Made by a program: the position numbers and the translations under genes
The notes under the pieces: generated by a model
What the model was told of the DNA's origin: nothing
What the model saw: the letters and a program-made list of their open reading frames with translations, nothing else
Database searches by the model: none
Origin: Macrocystis pyrifera
Lineage: Eukaryota > Sar > Phaeophyceae > Laminariales > Laminariaceae
DNA length: 64,000 bases
Direction: 5' to 3'
NCBI GenBank assembly: GCA_031763025.1
Contig: JASSKH010000024.1
Coordinates: 7,630,523 to 7,694,522, forward strand
Part shown: positions 25,801 through 36,448 of the stretch, piece after piece
Numbering within the stretch: position 1 is the stretch's first letter
Layout: each line of letters opens with the position of its first letter

Positions 25801-27249
25801 GGGGATCAGCGGAGGAGGCTGCCATCGAGCGACGGAGGGAGTCCCACCGGAAGAGGAGGACACCAGCACGGGCACAACAACGGGCACGGGCACGGGGGGC
25901 ACTCGCACGGGCTCGGCGGGGAAGGGGACGGGGTGTGGGTTCGGCTGGCCCTCCTCTTGGCGCTGTCGGTGCACTCGGTTATGGAGGGGCTGGGGGTGGG
26001 CGCGAAGTCCGACAAGGCTTACAACTTGCTGTTCGCGATAGGCGTTCACAAGGTGAGAGGCGGGGAGGGGTGGGGTTGGGGGGGTCCCGGAGATGACTGT
26101 TACTAAGTCGACGAGATTCCACGAACTCTAAAGCGTATACTTTTGTTGAATATATACTGTAGCACTACCTGCAAGACCACTCAGTCAGCGCTGACTGAGT
26201 GGTCTATTACGGAGGACCATAGTAAATAGGACCAAATATTGTTGGTAAAAATAGGTAAAATATAGGTTTTTGTTTGTACCGTAGGTCCTGTTAACTATGG
26301 ACCTCCGTAGTAGCAGGTAGTGCGATATAATCAACAGTATGTGTTTTTTTTTTGCGGTTGGCAGGAGCGTTGCGGTGGGATTCAATGTCTGCGGCCATGG
26401 GGGGCGATGTCGACGAACAAAAATCATCGATTTCGGTGTGTTTTCTCGGCAAGACGTGGGGCAGGGCGGGATGTGCTGGTACGACTGCTGGTGCTGTGGT
26501 GGCGGTGGCGTTGCTGCTATTATGGGCCTTGCGTTATTGCGACAAGGAAAACCGTGGGATAGATCGCGCGCACGCCCATGAGGAATGGCTGGAAACGTGT
26601 TGATGCAAGCGCAAGGCTGAGAAATGGCAATGCCCTTGACACGCCCTTGACACGCTTTGCTGTTGAGTGTGCTGGCAATGTCCGGACATGGACAACCATC
26701 TTTTGTGCTGTACCAGGTACATGCTTTCGCAGGCATTGTGTCCGACAAACACCACGACTGCTTGTTTGAGCAATAAAAAGTACGCTTTTCTTTTTACAAG
26801 ACTCCCTTGGGGGTGCCGCATGCCTTGAATTGTGATTGTGTGGACCCATCCAACAATCAATCCCCCCCCCCCCCCCCCCCCCCTCCCCCCCCCCGTTCCC
26901 TGCGTGCTCCTCCCTGCCCTCCCCCCCCCCCCAGGGTTTGGCTGCGTACGCCCTCGGAGCATCGCTCATGCAAACCGGCGTTTCGGGGGAACAGCTCACA
27001 GGATTCGTCGTCGCTTTTTCGGCGATGACGCCGATAGGGATTCTGCTGGGGGATTTGATAGAAAGTGACGGAGAGGATGACACGGCGGGAGCGACGTGCG
27101 TCGCGCTAGCCGCAGGAACTTTCCTTTATGTTTCTTTGATGGAGGTTCTCCCGACGGAGTTGAGTTCCACCCAGCATGGGTGGTCCAAGATCGGATCTTT
27201 GCTCGCGGGTTTCGCTGTCTCGGCAGTCGTTAGTTGGTTGGTGGGATAG
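16834..27249 (+). CDS. ZIP-family zinc/metal transporter
   Basis: ZIP proteins move zinc or other divalent metals into the cytosol across plasma or organelle membranes. The exons I can join are 16834-17001, 20402-20497, 20682-20795, 24870-24962, an exon ending at 26052 (start ambiguous between about 25,660 and 25,810), and 26935-27249. All resolved junctions are phase 0. Exon 1 gives the first membrane helix (KAMAALILFLIALVGGILP) and GGVFFASAM. Exon 2 continues with VHMLPESS and FPWGGLICSVGFLL. The fifth exon has a His-rich loop (HQHGHNNGHGHGGHSHG) and the core HSVMEGLGVG of helix 4. It ends at FAIGVHK, which exon 6 completes as GLAAYALG, the helix 5 metal-site region. The product is about 340 residues, normal for the family. 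Introns 1 (3.4 kb) and 3 (4.1 kb) are full of repeats. The start is the first ATG, just after the long direct repeat. Family call is firm; substrate and subcellular site are not determined. Confidence 0.9.
17283..17500 (+). repeat. Second copy of the 5.3-kb dispersed repeat
   Basis: Matches 5318-5540 with small differences, including a local duplication of AATGCTGAACCCT. It lies in ZIP intron 1 and is followed by poly-A and poly-T runs at 17494-17575. Confidence 0.7.
18868..19383. mobile_element. Composite fold-back element with three nested hairpins
   Basis: Three copies of the fold-back hairpin family lie here, at about 18868-18955, 19072-19162 and 19291-19380. Between them are inverted internal segments (CGATCGTTTTTCAGCGCTCG near 19,008 and its relative GCTGAAAAACGATCGCACC near 19,258). 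The arrangement suggests one non-autonomous element with long, structured, inverted ends, sitting in ZIP intron 1. Relatives of the internal segments occur at 45.72-45.95 kb and 52.98-53.24 kb. Confidence 0.6.
19475..19860 (-). repeat. Family A dispersed element (minus orientation)
   Basis: Reverse-complement match to the 34.8-kb and 41.0-kb copies. Landmarks are CTGTCTCTGGAAGTGGC, the tract GTGACTCGCCGGACACCTCA, and CTATGGTCATACGAGTACGG near the left end, followed by a C-rich run at 19,837-19,845. Confidence 0.75.
20960..21095 (+). repeat. Family A dispersed element, 5' fragment
   Basis: Carries the left-end sequence (ATCATGCATGACCGTAGTCG, then ACGATGCCGGGACGAAGCAC) next to a G-rich tract in ZIP intron 3, then diverges. 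Confidence 0.65.
21096..23100. other. ZIP intron 3 interior, no gene recognised
   Basis: Contains C-rich tracts (21,610-21,624), short family A end fragments (about 21,770-21,805, minus), and one isolated unit at 21,975-22,060 resembling the 23.6-24.0-kb minisatellite. It also holds the inverted partner of the 5.55-kb repeat end at 22,785-22,840. A 97-codon open frame on the minus strand at 21,282-21,575 shows no recognisable domain. Confidence 0.5.
23105..23522 (+). repeat. ~400-bp dispersed repeat, copy 1
   Basis: Nearly the same as 57,918-58,316. It contains CTTGCACGTCCCTTTTGGCT, a CTTTTTC-rich block, CACCTAGTGCGAAGGCATGG, and ends in an (AC)n run. Copy 1 is in ZIP intron 3, and its T-rich block is longer than in copy 2. 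No coding content. Confidence 0.85.
23625..24015. repeat. Degenerate ~80-90-bp minisatellite
   Basis: Five diverged units share the core TTGGACGAGAGGGGTGGGTG, then CGACGTCGGAAGTGGCGGT, then a T-rich stretch. A sixth isolated unit lies at 21,975-22,060. The run yields long open frames on the minus strand, which I read as by-products of the repeat. Confidence 0.7.
24766..24864 (+). repeat. 9-bp minisatellite (TGCTTGTCC)n before ZIP exon 4
   Basis: About ten imperfect copies of TGCTTGTCC/TGTTTGTCC run to within 5 bp of the splice acceptor at 24,869. They supply the polypyrimidine tract of that acceptor. Confidence 0.75.
25080..25240 (-). repeat. Family A dispersed element, left-end fragment (minus)
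   Basis: Reverse-complement match to the first ~150 bp of the element (GCTTGGTGCAAGCAATGTCT and TACTGCGGCCATGCATGAC). It is followed by a (CAC)n-rich stretch at 25,245-25,350. Confidence 0.6.
26204..26313. mobile_element. MITE, CTATTACGG family, copy 1
   Basis: About 110 bp with inverted ends CTATTACGGAGGACCATAGT and its complement at 26,288-26,313. It sits inside a larger inverted arrangement: CACTACCTGC at 26,163 and GCAGGTAGTG at 26,313, plus an adjacent perfect hairpin GACCACTCAGTCAGC/GCTGACTGAGTGGTC at 26,175-26,204. Located in ZIP intron 5. Confidence 0.85.
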
Positions 27250-27715
27250 GAAAATTGTATTTCTTGGCGAGTGCTGAGGTTCTGTTGATCGCTTCAGGCT
27301 ACTCTGGTTTTGGATGATGGGGGGGGGGGGTCATTTGATGCCTATATATTGTGGGGGGCGAGACGCCTTTCATCAAATGTACCATCGAGAGGACATACGC
27401 GTATTGAAGTCTACCGGTGTATGGTTTAAGCAATTTTCCTGTATTTTTTGTATTGAAGCTTTCCTTCCAGGGTCGACGTGATTCTTCCGTGCGCGTGCGT
27501 GCCTCTGGATATATTGTTTTGGCTCGCTTATGCTGCACGACGTGCGGTTGCTGTGTAGACTTAAAAATTTTGTTTTTTTTTTTCCCGATATGTTGCGGTG
27601 TCATTGCCTTTCTGTGCCGTATTCATGTTCAACGCTTCGCAGTAGTAGAACTACGTTTGCATATTCGATGAACGTTTTTTTCGTCACCCCAAGTTTTCGC
27701 ACTTTGAACGAAGGA

Positions 27716-28340
27716 GTTCTGCTGAGGGTTTTGATAGAAAATGACGGCGGGAGCGACGTGCGTCGCGCTAGCCGCAGGAACTTTCCTATATGTTTCTTCG
27801 ATGGAGGCTCTCCTGGCGGAGTTGAGTTCCACCCAGCATGGAGGGTCCAAGGTCGGGTCTTTCCTTGCTCGCGGGTTTCTCTGTCTCGGCAGTCGATGGT
27901 TGTTTGGTGGGATGGGAAAATTGTATTTCTTGACGGGTGCTGAGGTTCTGTTGAGCGCTTCAAGCTACTCAGTTTTGGATTATGGGGGGGGAGGTCCTTT
28001 GATGCCTACATGATGGGAGGCGAGACGCCTTTCATCAAGTTTCTCATCGAGGAGACACCTGGGTATGGTTTAAGCACATTTCGGGTATTTTTTTTGCTCA
28101 AGCTTTCGTTGTAGGGTCGACGTGATTCTTGCGTGCGCGTGCGTTCCTCTGGATATATTGCTCTGGATCGCTTATGCCGCACGACGTAGGGTTGCTGTGT
28201 AGACTATTTTGTTTTGTTCTTTTCGCCCCGTTATATTGCGGTGTCATTGCCTTCCTTTGCCGTGTGTGTGTTCAACGCTTCGCAGTAGTAGAACTACGTT
28301 TGCATAATCATGAAAGTTTTGTCATCACCCCAAGTTCTTA
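27716..28340 (+). pseudogene. Tandem decayed copy of the ZIP last exon and 3' flank
   Basis: Starting at about 27,716 this repeats the sequence of 27,045-27,700: the end of ZIP exon 6 (GATCVALAAGTFLYVSSMEA in one frame) and its downstream flank through the GTCGACGTGATTCTT region. Relative to the functional exon it lacks about 15 bp after GATAGAAA. It also has substitutions and an extra CTT-type insertion, so the frame no longer ends at the native stop. The copy lacks the first part of exon 6 and any acceptor, so it should not make protein alone. Confidence 0.85.
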
Positions 28341-30137
28341 CGCTTCGAGTACTTGTGTTACTCTTACTACGAGCGAATGCGAGTTCTTCTGTTTTTGACG
28401 ACGCCAGCAGATAGGCACTTCGAGTTGCCTGAAGCGTCCGACGTAGTTTGCCGTCCACCACGACACACACAAGTTGACGGCGGTTACAAATATGCTCCTG
28501 CGCGCCACAGAGTATTAGCCTTCACGGCGGTGTCTCTCAACCCTAAGCAACAAATACAGTATCAAATCTACTAAGATTTTTGAGGTGGTCCGCCCATTCT
28601 TAGATTGTCCTCGCGCTCGGGTCGGAGCCTTAACCTGTGGGTTCGGGTTGGGGCTAGTGTTAGTAGGGCTGGATGGGGTCGACGCTCTCTCGTGATGAGT
28701 AAAATAATGGCCACAAGAAAGAACTCATTTAATATGAAGACAACGCACACGCGTAATGTATTTGACACCTTGTCTGGTTCGTGGGTTGAGACCGGCAAAG
28801 GCGCCTCTGTGATGCCGTCTGCTTATTATCCTGCCATATGCTGGTTGGTACATATATATATGAAAAATGTACCGCCATAAATTTTGCAAGAAAAGATCGA
28901 TCTTGCACGGTTCGCGTAGAGTTCTGTACTCTCACAAGTATTTGCTCGCTTGCTCAGCAGCAGCTGCTAGCGGTCCAGTACGTAATTGCTCAGCTGAACA
29001 TGAGCAACGCGATGATCTTGCGCGGTGAGCAACCCTTTCCCTTTCGTTACAACGACGAGAAGAACCAAACAGGACGTGTATACCTGCCGTTTGTATGAGA
29101 TGGGTTGTTTGTCTTGTTGTTGAACAGAGCATCACAGCCACGTCAGTTCGACCACGTCAGTTCAACCTTGAGAACATCGTATCCTGCATTGCCTGATAGT
29201 GGGAGGTGATCTACTTACTACTTATTATGCGGTCAGTGTGACAGGCCCTCTCACCACTACAAAGACGCCGAGAAGAGCCAAGCTAGAGTAAATACCGGGT
29301 AATAATAAATAGCTGTTTGTTACAGCTGTTGTATCTACCGTTCGTTGTCGTCTCGCAGAACCACGTAAGTTCAACCTTGAGAGCACATGGTGATGCTTTT
29401 GGCTTAACAGCAGAGCGTCTTCCAGCTCACTAGGTACGGTGCATATGGTTGTGGGGGCTGTGACGGCAGGGGGGTGGGGGAGTGAGGTAAGTAAGGGTGT
29501 GGAGGGTCGTCACTTCTGCTAAAAATAGGCTGCACTAATTTCAAGTAGTTTTTATCATAATAAAACAAACATGGGTGGGTGCAGTTACTGAATGGAACGA
29601 GAAACAAACTTGTCTTTCTTTGTTCATGTGTTTGATTTCCCTGTGAGGTCCCTCGTCTTTTCTATTCCTATTATCGATCGACATTAAGGCATAGCTACAC
29701 GCACACATCGTTGTAGGGCAAACATGATACTCGTGCGTCGTATGCGCGATGTGAAACATGCGCGACCGCGAACAGCAATGGAGCGAGAGATGCATCCCCT
29801 TCCCCCGTATTTTGACGGATAGGCGTTTTTTTATGTATCTCATGTCACCCACATGATATATGATATATCGGCGAAGCAGATCAAAGTGGCCAACCTCGAG
29901 CTCCTCTTTGGCGTTTGGGGCAGCCTCTGCCAACTGGCTAAGGGACTGCCTGCTTTTGTTCGGTGGCGGGCGAAAGCGAAAAGGAAATAATTCCTGGCCG
30001 AGTGAGAGCCAAACAATATTTGGAAGGAGGCTCCTTCTAAATTCTACCAAGTTCCGCTGCTGCTTCTGTCCTGTCCTGGTTTAAGTTTTTGAGTTTTTGA
30101 CCCACTCTCTCGAAAAAGGGTTGCGCACTCCCTCCCG
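28341..30137. other. Intergenic between ZIP and SAP-domain genes
   Basis: No gene recognised. A frame at 28,838-29,098 (ending FPFRYNDEKNQTGRVYLPFV) has a normal composition but matches no family I know and lacks splice context. The SAP gene promoter should lie in the last few hundred bases. Confidence 0.4.
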
Positions 30138-33100
30138 ATGACAAGGCCTAGGAGGACGGCGGTGGCCGTGGGGCTTTGCCTCGCCACGGCGACGACCACA
30201 CCAGGCCTTGCGTTCCAATTGCATGCTATACGCGGGATATCGACCGCAGGGAGGAGCGGCCGTGGTCATGATCTGGGCGGTCGACGGTCGGCCGCGTGTC
30301 GCCACGCCGTGGTGAGCAACGACGGCCATGGCGACGCAAGGCGACGCTCGCACGCGCTACAGGAGGAGAGCACCGAGGAGCCACCTCCGTTGTCGCCGAG
30401 GGGCTCTGATGGTAGAGGAGGAAGGGCAGGGGGGAGCAAGGACGTCGCCGCCTTGGTGCTATCAGCGCTCCTTCTGGGCAACCCTCAACTTTCGGACGCA
30501 GCGGCGCCCACGACCGCCGCCTCAGCCGGTGCTCAGGGTGCCGACACCGCCACACAGCAGAATCGTCTCATTGCGGACCTCGAGAACAAGCTCACGAGCT
30601 TACACCAGCCAGCCCAAGCACCCCCGAAGACGCAGGCATTGGAAGCACCCGCTTCCGCCTCGGAACAGCAGCAGGCAGGCAGCACTGAATCTCGGCGAAC
30701 CGAAAGTGCAACTGCTTCGCCACAGCAGTCTTCTGCCACGGCCGGCGGCGCACAGCAAGCCTCGCAGCAGGCAGCAGCTGATGCTTCTACGGCCGCAGCA
30801 GGCGCTTCTGCGGCCGCAGCAGGCGCCTACACGGTCGGCGCGCTTGGTACCATCGGGGGGAAACCCATCGTCAAGCTGCAGGAGTACACGTTTTCGGTCA
30901 AGCTTCCTGAACTGAATTTGCCACGGGTTGGGCCCATCACGGTGCCCGCGGAGGGCGGGCTGTTTGGGGCGCCTGGGTCTAGGAAGGTGGAGGCTATGCC
31001 GGGCTTGCCGGGGGCGGAGGTTGTGAGGGACGTTCTGGTGAGGGTACAGAAGGGAGACGACGTGGATGGGCTGCTGCGCTCTATCTCCGCGATGGTGCCC
31101 AAGCAGGCCGATTATAACCGGTGAGTGGACGTAACAGGTATATATATACCTGGTGCACAGCAGTAGTAATAGCAGTCGTGCCGTTCACCAGGTGCTCAAC
31201 AGCAGTGGTGCTAAATTTCTCGAACACCTGGTACATGTAGTCTACTACAGCAGTAGGTGTATACCTGGCATGCACCATGTAAATACGAAGTACTCGTACA
31301 ACATCTATGTACGCAAGAATCCCGTATGAAACACGCTTGCAGCATCCAGTCAACGCGCCACTACAGCACTGCTGCTTGACCAATTACTGTGGTTGTCCCG
31401 GTATCCGTTCTATGTACGGCTCATGGAATGTGTGACACGATGAGGTTTCACGTTTCGCTTATCCAGTTCAGATTAGGAGTAACCAGTCACTCAGTATACT
31501 GGCAGTACCGGCCTGGATGACGCACACACACACTTTTTGTTCCAGGTAAACGATGGCGCTGAACGTTGTGCGATTAGGCGGGTCAATCGCGCGACATCTC
31601 TAGCGTTGCGCGTGCACTCTGCTTGTGTTGCCCTCGACGAGCATCGATTTGACAGCAGTCACCGCCCGCGTCCCGCGTCTGGCCCGCGTCGGGCCCATGT
31701 TGGCAACCGTTTGCGACTGACCACGACTATCGCGCACCCTTTAATCTGCGATGGTACGTATGACTATTTGCTTCGTGACTCGGCGCTATGCCCCCAATCT
31801 TTACGTCGCGTTGCCCCCGGGTTCGCCCCCCTCTCTCCGTTCCCGCCTGGTGTTGTGCCTCGGCGTTCAGGTTCGAGCTGTGTTACAGACCGTAAGCTAG
31901 CTCTACGCAAATCCCTATCATCCTCTTATACCTGAGACATTTACAGCCCGAAACTTCGGCCATTCCTGGCAGCCCCCAACCGCCGACAACCCCCCCCCCT
32001 CCCTCCTCCCCCCCCCCGCCTCAATCCACCTCATGAAACCAAACCCCTTTCCCAACGTATCACACCGCCATCACGCTGCTTCCTGCGCGCAGAGCCATGG
32101 CGGAACTGGAGCAACGCGTTCATGGCAACGTCAGGAGCATGGAAAACCCGCTGTTCGCCCCCGGCGTGCCCCTCGCCACCGAGTTCACGAGCATGCTCGC
32201 ACAGGCTAAAGAGACCGCCTTCGCGGGCGTCCGGCCCTACCTCCCCAAGGGGGTCGAGCCCGAGCTGGCTCTCTTCATGCTCGTGACGCTGCCCGTTCTC
32301 ACGGTGGCCCTGCGCTCCGCCGATGAAAACAGCCGCCGACCCATGCCACCCCCCTCTCCCCAAGGGCGAACCCCTTTCCCCCCGCCCGCGCATCACGCGG
32401 TTCCCTAACTCCCCAGCTAAGGTTGATGCCGCGGCGGTAGCAGAAGCGCGGGCCGCGAGGGAGTTGCTGGAGGCGGAACAAGCGGTAGCGGCAGCGGAGG
32501 CGGAGGCGGAGGCGGAGGCGGCGGCGGTAGCGGCGGCGGCAGCCGCGGCAGCAGTTCCTGTGGTGGGACCCGGGGCGGTGGCGGCGGCGGCGGCGCCGGT
32601 CGGGCCTAACAAGCTGACAGCGGAGCTGGAGAGGCTGCAGGCGGAACTCGCGGCGGCGACGAAGCTGGCCGCGAAGGTGGAGGCACTGGAGACGGCGAAT
32701 GCGCGGCTGATGGCGCAGGTGGCTGATCTGAGCAAGCAGCCCGCGGGCTCGCAACAGGGTGAGGCTGGGGGCAACAGCATCAAGGACGCGGAAGCGAGCA
32801 GGTGCGAATGAGGCTTTTGCGGCTTGAGATTAGGGCGGGTGGGGGGGTGGGAAGGGGGAGGAGGCGGGGGTTGTTCTTTACTGCGGGTTTTGGGGGTTGG
32901 GTTGACGGAGGTTTGCTTGCGCGCGGATGGAGGTATCTAGTACGAGCTGGACGGGTATCGAGGGGGCACAGGGGGGGAGGGGGCGCACTCACTTGCTGCG
33001 TGCCGTAATCAGTTGGCTGGGAAATATAACGATATTTAGCAGCCGCCAGGGGTGGCATGGATACTGCTATAAATACGTAAATACGGGGCCGCGGGTTCGG

Positions 33101-35694
33101 AGTGCGGGTGGATACTTCATCCCCCTGTCTCCCGATGAATACCTCTTTTGCAGATGATAGGTATCCTTGCGGCGTCCGTTGGGCGAGGCGTGCCCGGTCC
33201 GTCTTGAAACTGCCGGCAAAAACAAAACGTCGTGGGCGCTGTTTCATGCCTCACGGTTGTACCTTTCCCCCTGGCCAAGATGTTACTCGTTTTTTTTTTC
33301 CTGGGTGGGGGGTTAGATGCACTCATCCTTTTTGTCAATCGTATTTTATTGCGCGAGTGGGGTTGGGAGCGCTCATGCTGTGTTGTCGCAGCGAGATACT
33401 GTACTTCCGCGGGCGTTCCAGCCCGTAGGCGATTTCTCCCCTCGTCCGTTGGTCCTCCCGTCGGTCGGTGGGTTGATCGTTCGGTCGAGGGCTGTTTAGA
33501 CCTTGGCCCAGGTTCTCTCAACCAAATGGTTGCAATAGGCGTGTTGAGACGTTGACCGTGAAAAAAACTAAGCCCGACGGCCTGGGACAATTATTTCTCG
33601 GGTTGCGGATGTATTGCGCAAATAATTTTTGATTTGCGGTGGACCTTCAGCCGTTTTTTTCGAGGCTGGTTCATGTCGTGAATGCTGCGCGCGAGTCTCC
33701 GGGAAGACCTCCGATGGTGTAAGCGCCGTCTCGTTAGTACTCCAGATAGCTTCATTGTGAAAAACAATAATACCACCAGCCGCCGATGCCGAGTCGGCTA
33801 ACCGCACGCCCCCGCGCTCCCCGCTCCCCAACCACCGCCTTCGCCTACTGTTCTCGAAACCCCTGCTTTGTTTGGCTCGGCTTTCCCCGCAGGGCTGCGC
33901 TGCAAAAGGACCTCGCGATGAAGCAGGCGGCGTCTTTGCGCAACGTCCAGGAGATGACCGTTAAGCTCACCGCGGCTCGCGAGATCATGTCGCAGTCTTT
34001 CCCGGACCGGGGTGGCTCGGCGTCGTTGGAAGACGAGGTTGCGGACCCAGTAGAGGTGTCGGTGGTCCCGGTAGAGGCGAGAGCGGCGGCGGCGGCTCCG
34101 GCTAAGGAGAAGAAGCCGGCAGCGCGAAAGAAAAAGGCTGTGGCGGTGCCGGCGAAAGCTTCGGCCGGCAAGGAGAAGGTAGTAAAGAAGGTAACAGCAG
34201 CAGCGAAGAAGGTACCGGCAGCAGCAAAGAAGGTACCCGCAGCAGCAAAGGAGAAGGAGGAGGCGGTTGCGGTGGGGGGGGCGGCGACGGCAGCGCCGGC
34301 GACGGCGGTGGAGGGTAAGAAACCGGTCGCAGAAAAGAAGAAAAAAGCGACGAAGGTTAAGGCAGCTGCCAAGAAAACACCGGCGAGTCTGGACGACAAA
34401 AATGAGGTGAGGAGTAACGTTGGCGTCGCCGTGGCCGCGGCTCCCACGCAGAACGGGAGCTTGGCTCCGGGGCCTGGATCGCCGGGGGGGGGGAGGCAGT
34501 ATCGGCGGTGGCGGCGCCTCCTGCGGCGCGGTCGGGGGGGCCAGAATCGCCGGACGACTTCGACGACCTGTCCGAGGACCTGTCGAGGGCGCTGCGAGGA
34601 GTGCAGGGGTTCGACCTCGACGCGCTTGACCTGGAGATGGATGACCTCCGCCCTGAGGACCTTGAGGTGTGCATGCGTAGGTGTCAAGTGTCAAAAAAAT
34701 AGTTTTTCGAGTTCAGGCAAGCGTTGTTTTTTCTCGTGAGGGACCAATTTTTCTACGTATTTTTTCGAAGATCAGGCTGGGTTTGTTTTGCGGGAGGGGC
34801 AGGGGCGGGGGGGGGGTGTACTTGATATCATGCGAGGCCGTAGTCTTATGACCATAGACCCGCGCATCCCTACAATGCCGGGACGGAGCACGTCGGGTTT
34901 TCACCGACCAGGCAGACATTGCTTCCACCAAGCGCGAAGCACCGTGAGGTGTTCGGCGAGTCGTATGAAGGGTGAGCTGCATCCTACTAAGAACCGTTTG
35001 TGAGGCGGACATGCATATGGATGAGGGCTTCAATGAGTTGATTTATTTTCCGGTGTGGCCACTTCCAGAGACAGAAATGGGCCACCTGTTGGGTGCCTTA
35101 CCATCTTTTGCCATAAACACACTACGTGATACGATCATCCCCCTTGTGCGGAGTGAAGGTTCTCCAGCCCGCACAAATGATCTGGCTCGATCGCTATCTA
35201 TGACCGACCTCCAAAAGAAAAACTTGGCGAAACCGGTACGCTGGTTGTCTAGCCCATGTATTGAGCGGCATGTTTTACAGTGTCGCTGCCAACCGACGCC
35301 AACCCAACCTATGTATAAAACATGAATTGGAGGGACGACAGCGTCAATGAGTCGGTGTACGAGGGGCTAACATACGTTAATGGGGGGGGGGTGGAGGAGA
35401 TGGCTAACGCTGGTTTGGTACCATTTTTCTCGTATCCCCTGTACACAGGGTGCACCGGATGGTCTGGGCCGGGCCAGGAGCAGATATACCATCAACGATA
35501 GGAGACCGTGGTTTTGCCCCTGTACTGACCGTCCCATCATTCAGTAGGCAGTAGGCAGAGCAGACCCAATAACCCCCCTATTGCCCCCCTCTTAACGCCC
35601 CCTCCGTCTCGAAAGGGATGCGTGGTCAATGGTCGAATGGCTATGGCAAGCAACAAATGAGTACGTCCCCCGCCCTTCTCCCCGCCTCCTGTAG

Positions 35695-35744
<50 letters not shown>

Positions 35745-36448
35745 TAACGCCTCCCTCCAATCCCCCCTCCCACTGCCGCGCTTTTGAAAAACACAAAAGG
35801 AACTCCGCAACTTGGAGCGGGAGATGGGAGACCTGGACATGGCCTCCCTCGAAGCCGAGTTCGACCAGGAGGACGACGAGACCATCACCCACGCGCTTCG
35901 GATGGCGGCGGAGTCTGCCATGGCCCACACGTCTGGGGGGTGGCCGCCGCATCCGTACCGCCTCCCCCGTTGGGGCCACCTCCTCGCGATCGCCGGGAAC
36001 CGCCGGTGGTTTCGTAGGTGGTGGTGACGGCGGTGGTGGGGGGGGTCAGGGGGATGCGGAGCGGGCGCTTCGCATCGGGTCAAACATGTACGACTCCGCG
36101 GGGTTGGGGGGGGGGGGAGAGGAGGGAATGGGGCGGGAATTTTCGTCGCCTCGTTCTGCTCCGCCTCAGGCGGGGGCGGGGGGCGGGCTAGGAGACCTAG
36201 AGGCGTTCAGAAAGATGGAGGCAGAGGTGGGGGGGGAGTTCGGGCGCTGGGGAGCAGGCGGAGGGGTGGGGGGGGGGGAGGGGGAGATGGAGGGTGTGGA
36301 CGATGATTGGGCGGTGCTGTCGCCCGCGGAGCTGAAGCGTAAGACGGTGGCGCAGCTGAAGGGTTACCTAGACGAGGAGGGCGTTGGCTACCCGGGGAAG
36401 GTGAAGAAGGCGGACCTTTTGGACATCGTCACTAGTTTCCTCGCCTAG
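30138..36448 (+). CDS. Predicted plastid-targeted coiled-coil SAP-domain protein
   Basis: Proposed exons: 30138-31120, 32093-about 32303, 32422-32801, 33893-34406, 34496-34666, 35800-about 35939, 36050-36448. The N-terminus is a hydrophobic presequence ending GLAFQLHA, the Ala-Phe cleavage signature of secondary-plastid bipartite leaders. A second hydrophobic Ala-rich stretch lies near residues 110-130. Exon 2 gives a membrane-like ELALFMLVTLPVLT. Exon 3 is an Ala/Glu heptad-type coiled coil. Exon 4 is very Lys/Ala-rich (KKVPAAAKKVPAAAK), DNA-binding in character. Exons 5-6 are acidic. The end, ELKRKTVAQLKGYLDEEGVG plus KKADLLDIVTSFLA, is a SAP fold, known to bind AT-rich DNA. I infer a membrane-anchored plastid nucleoid protein. 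Exon 2's donor has three in-phase candidates. The 34,407-34,495 intron ends after a poly-G run, so a homopolymer error is an alternative. The exon 6/7 junction is also G-rich and unresolved. Confidence 0.75.
34800..35328 (+). repeat. Family A dispersed element, near full length
   Basis: Starts at a G-run, then GTGTACTTGATATCATGC, and ends about 35,325 at ACGCCAACCCAACC. It matches 41.0-41.5 kb over most of its length. It has no protein-coding content and no obvious long inverted ends. It lies inside the intron between exons 5 and 6 of the SAP gene. Confidence 0.85.
35695..35743. repeat. Poly-C run, 49 nt
   Basis: An uninterrupted run of 49 C in the SAP gene intron, about 55 bp before the acceptor of exon 6. 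The true length is likely uncertain. Confidence 0.9.

Noticed and set aside
33786-34694. 298- and 280-codon minus-strand frames opposite SAP exon 4
   Set aside because: They are the antisense shadow of the Lys/Ala-rich repeat exon.
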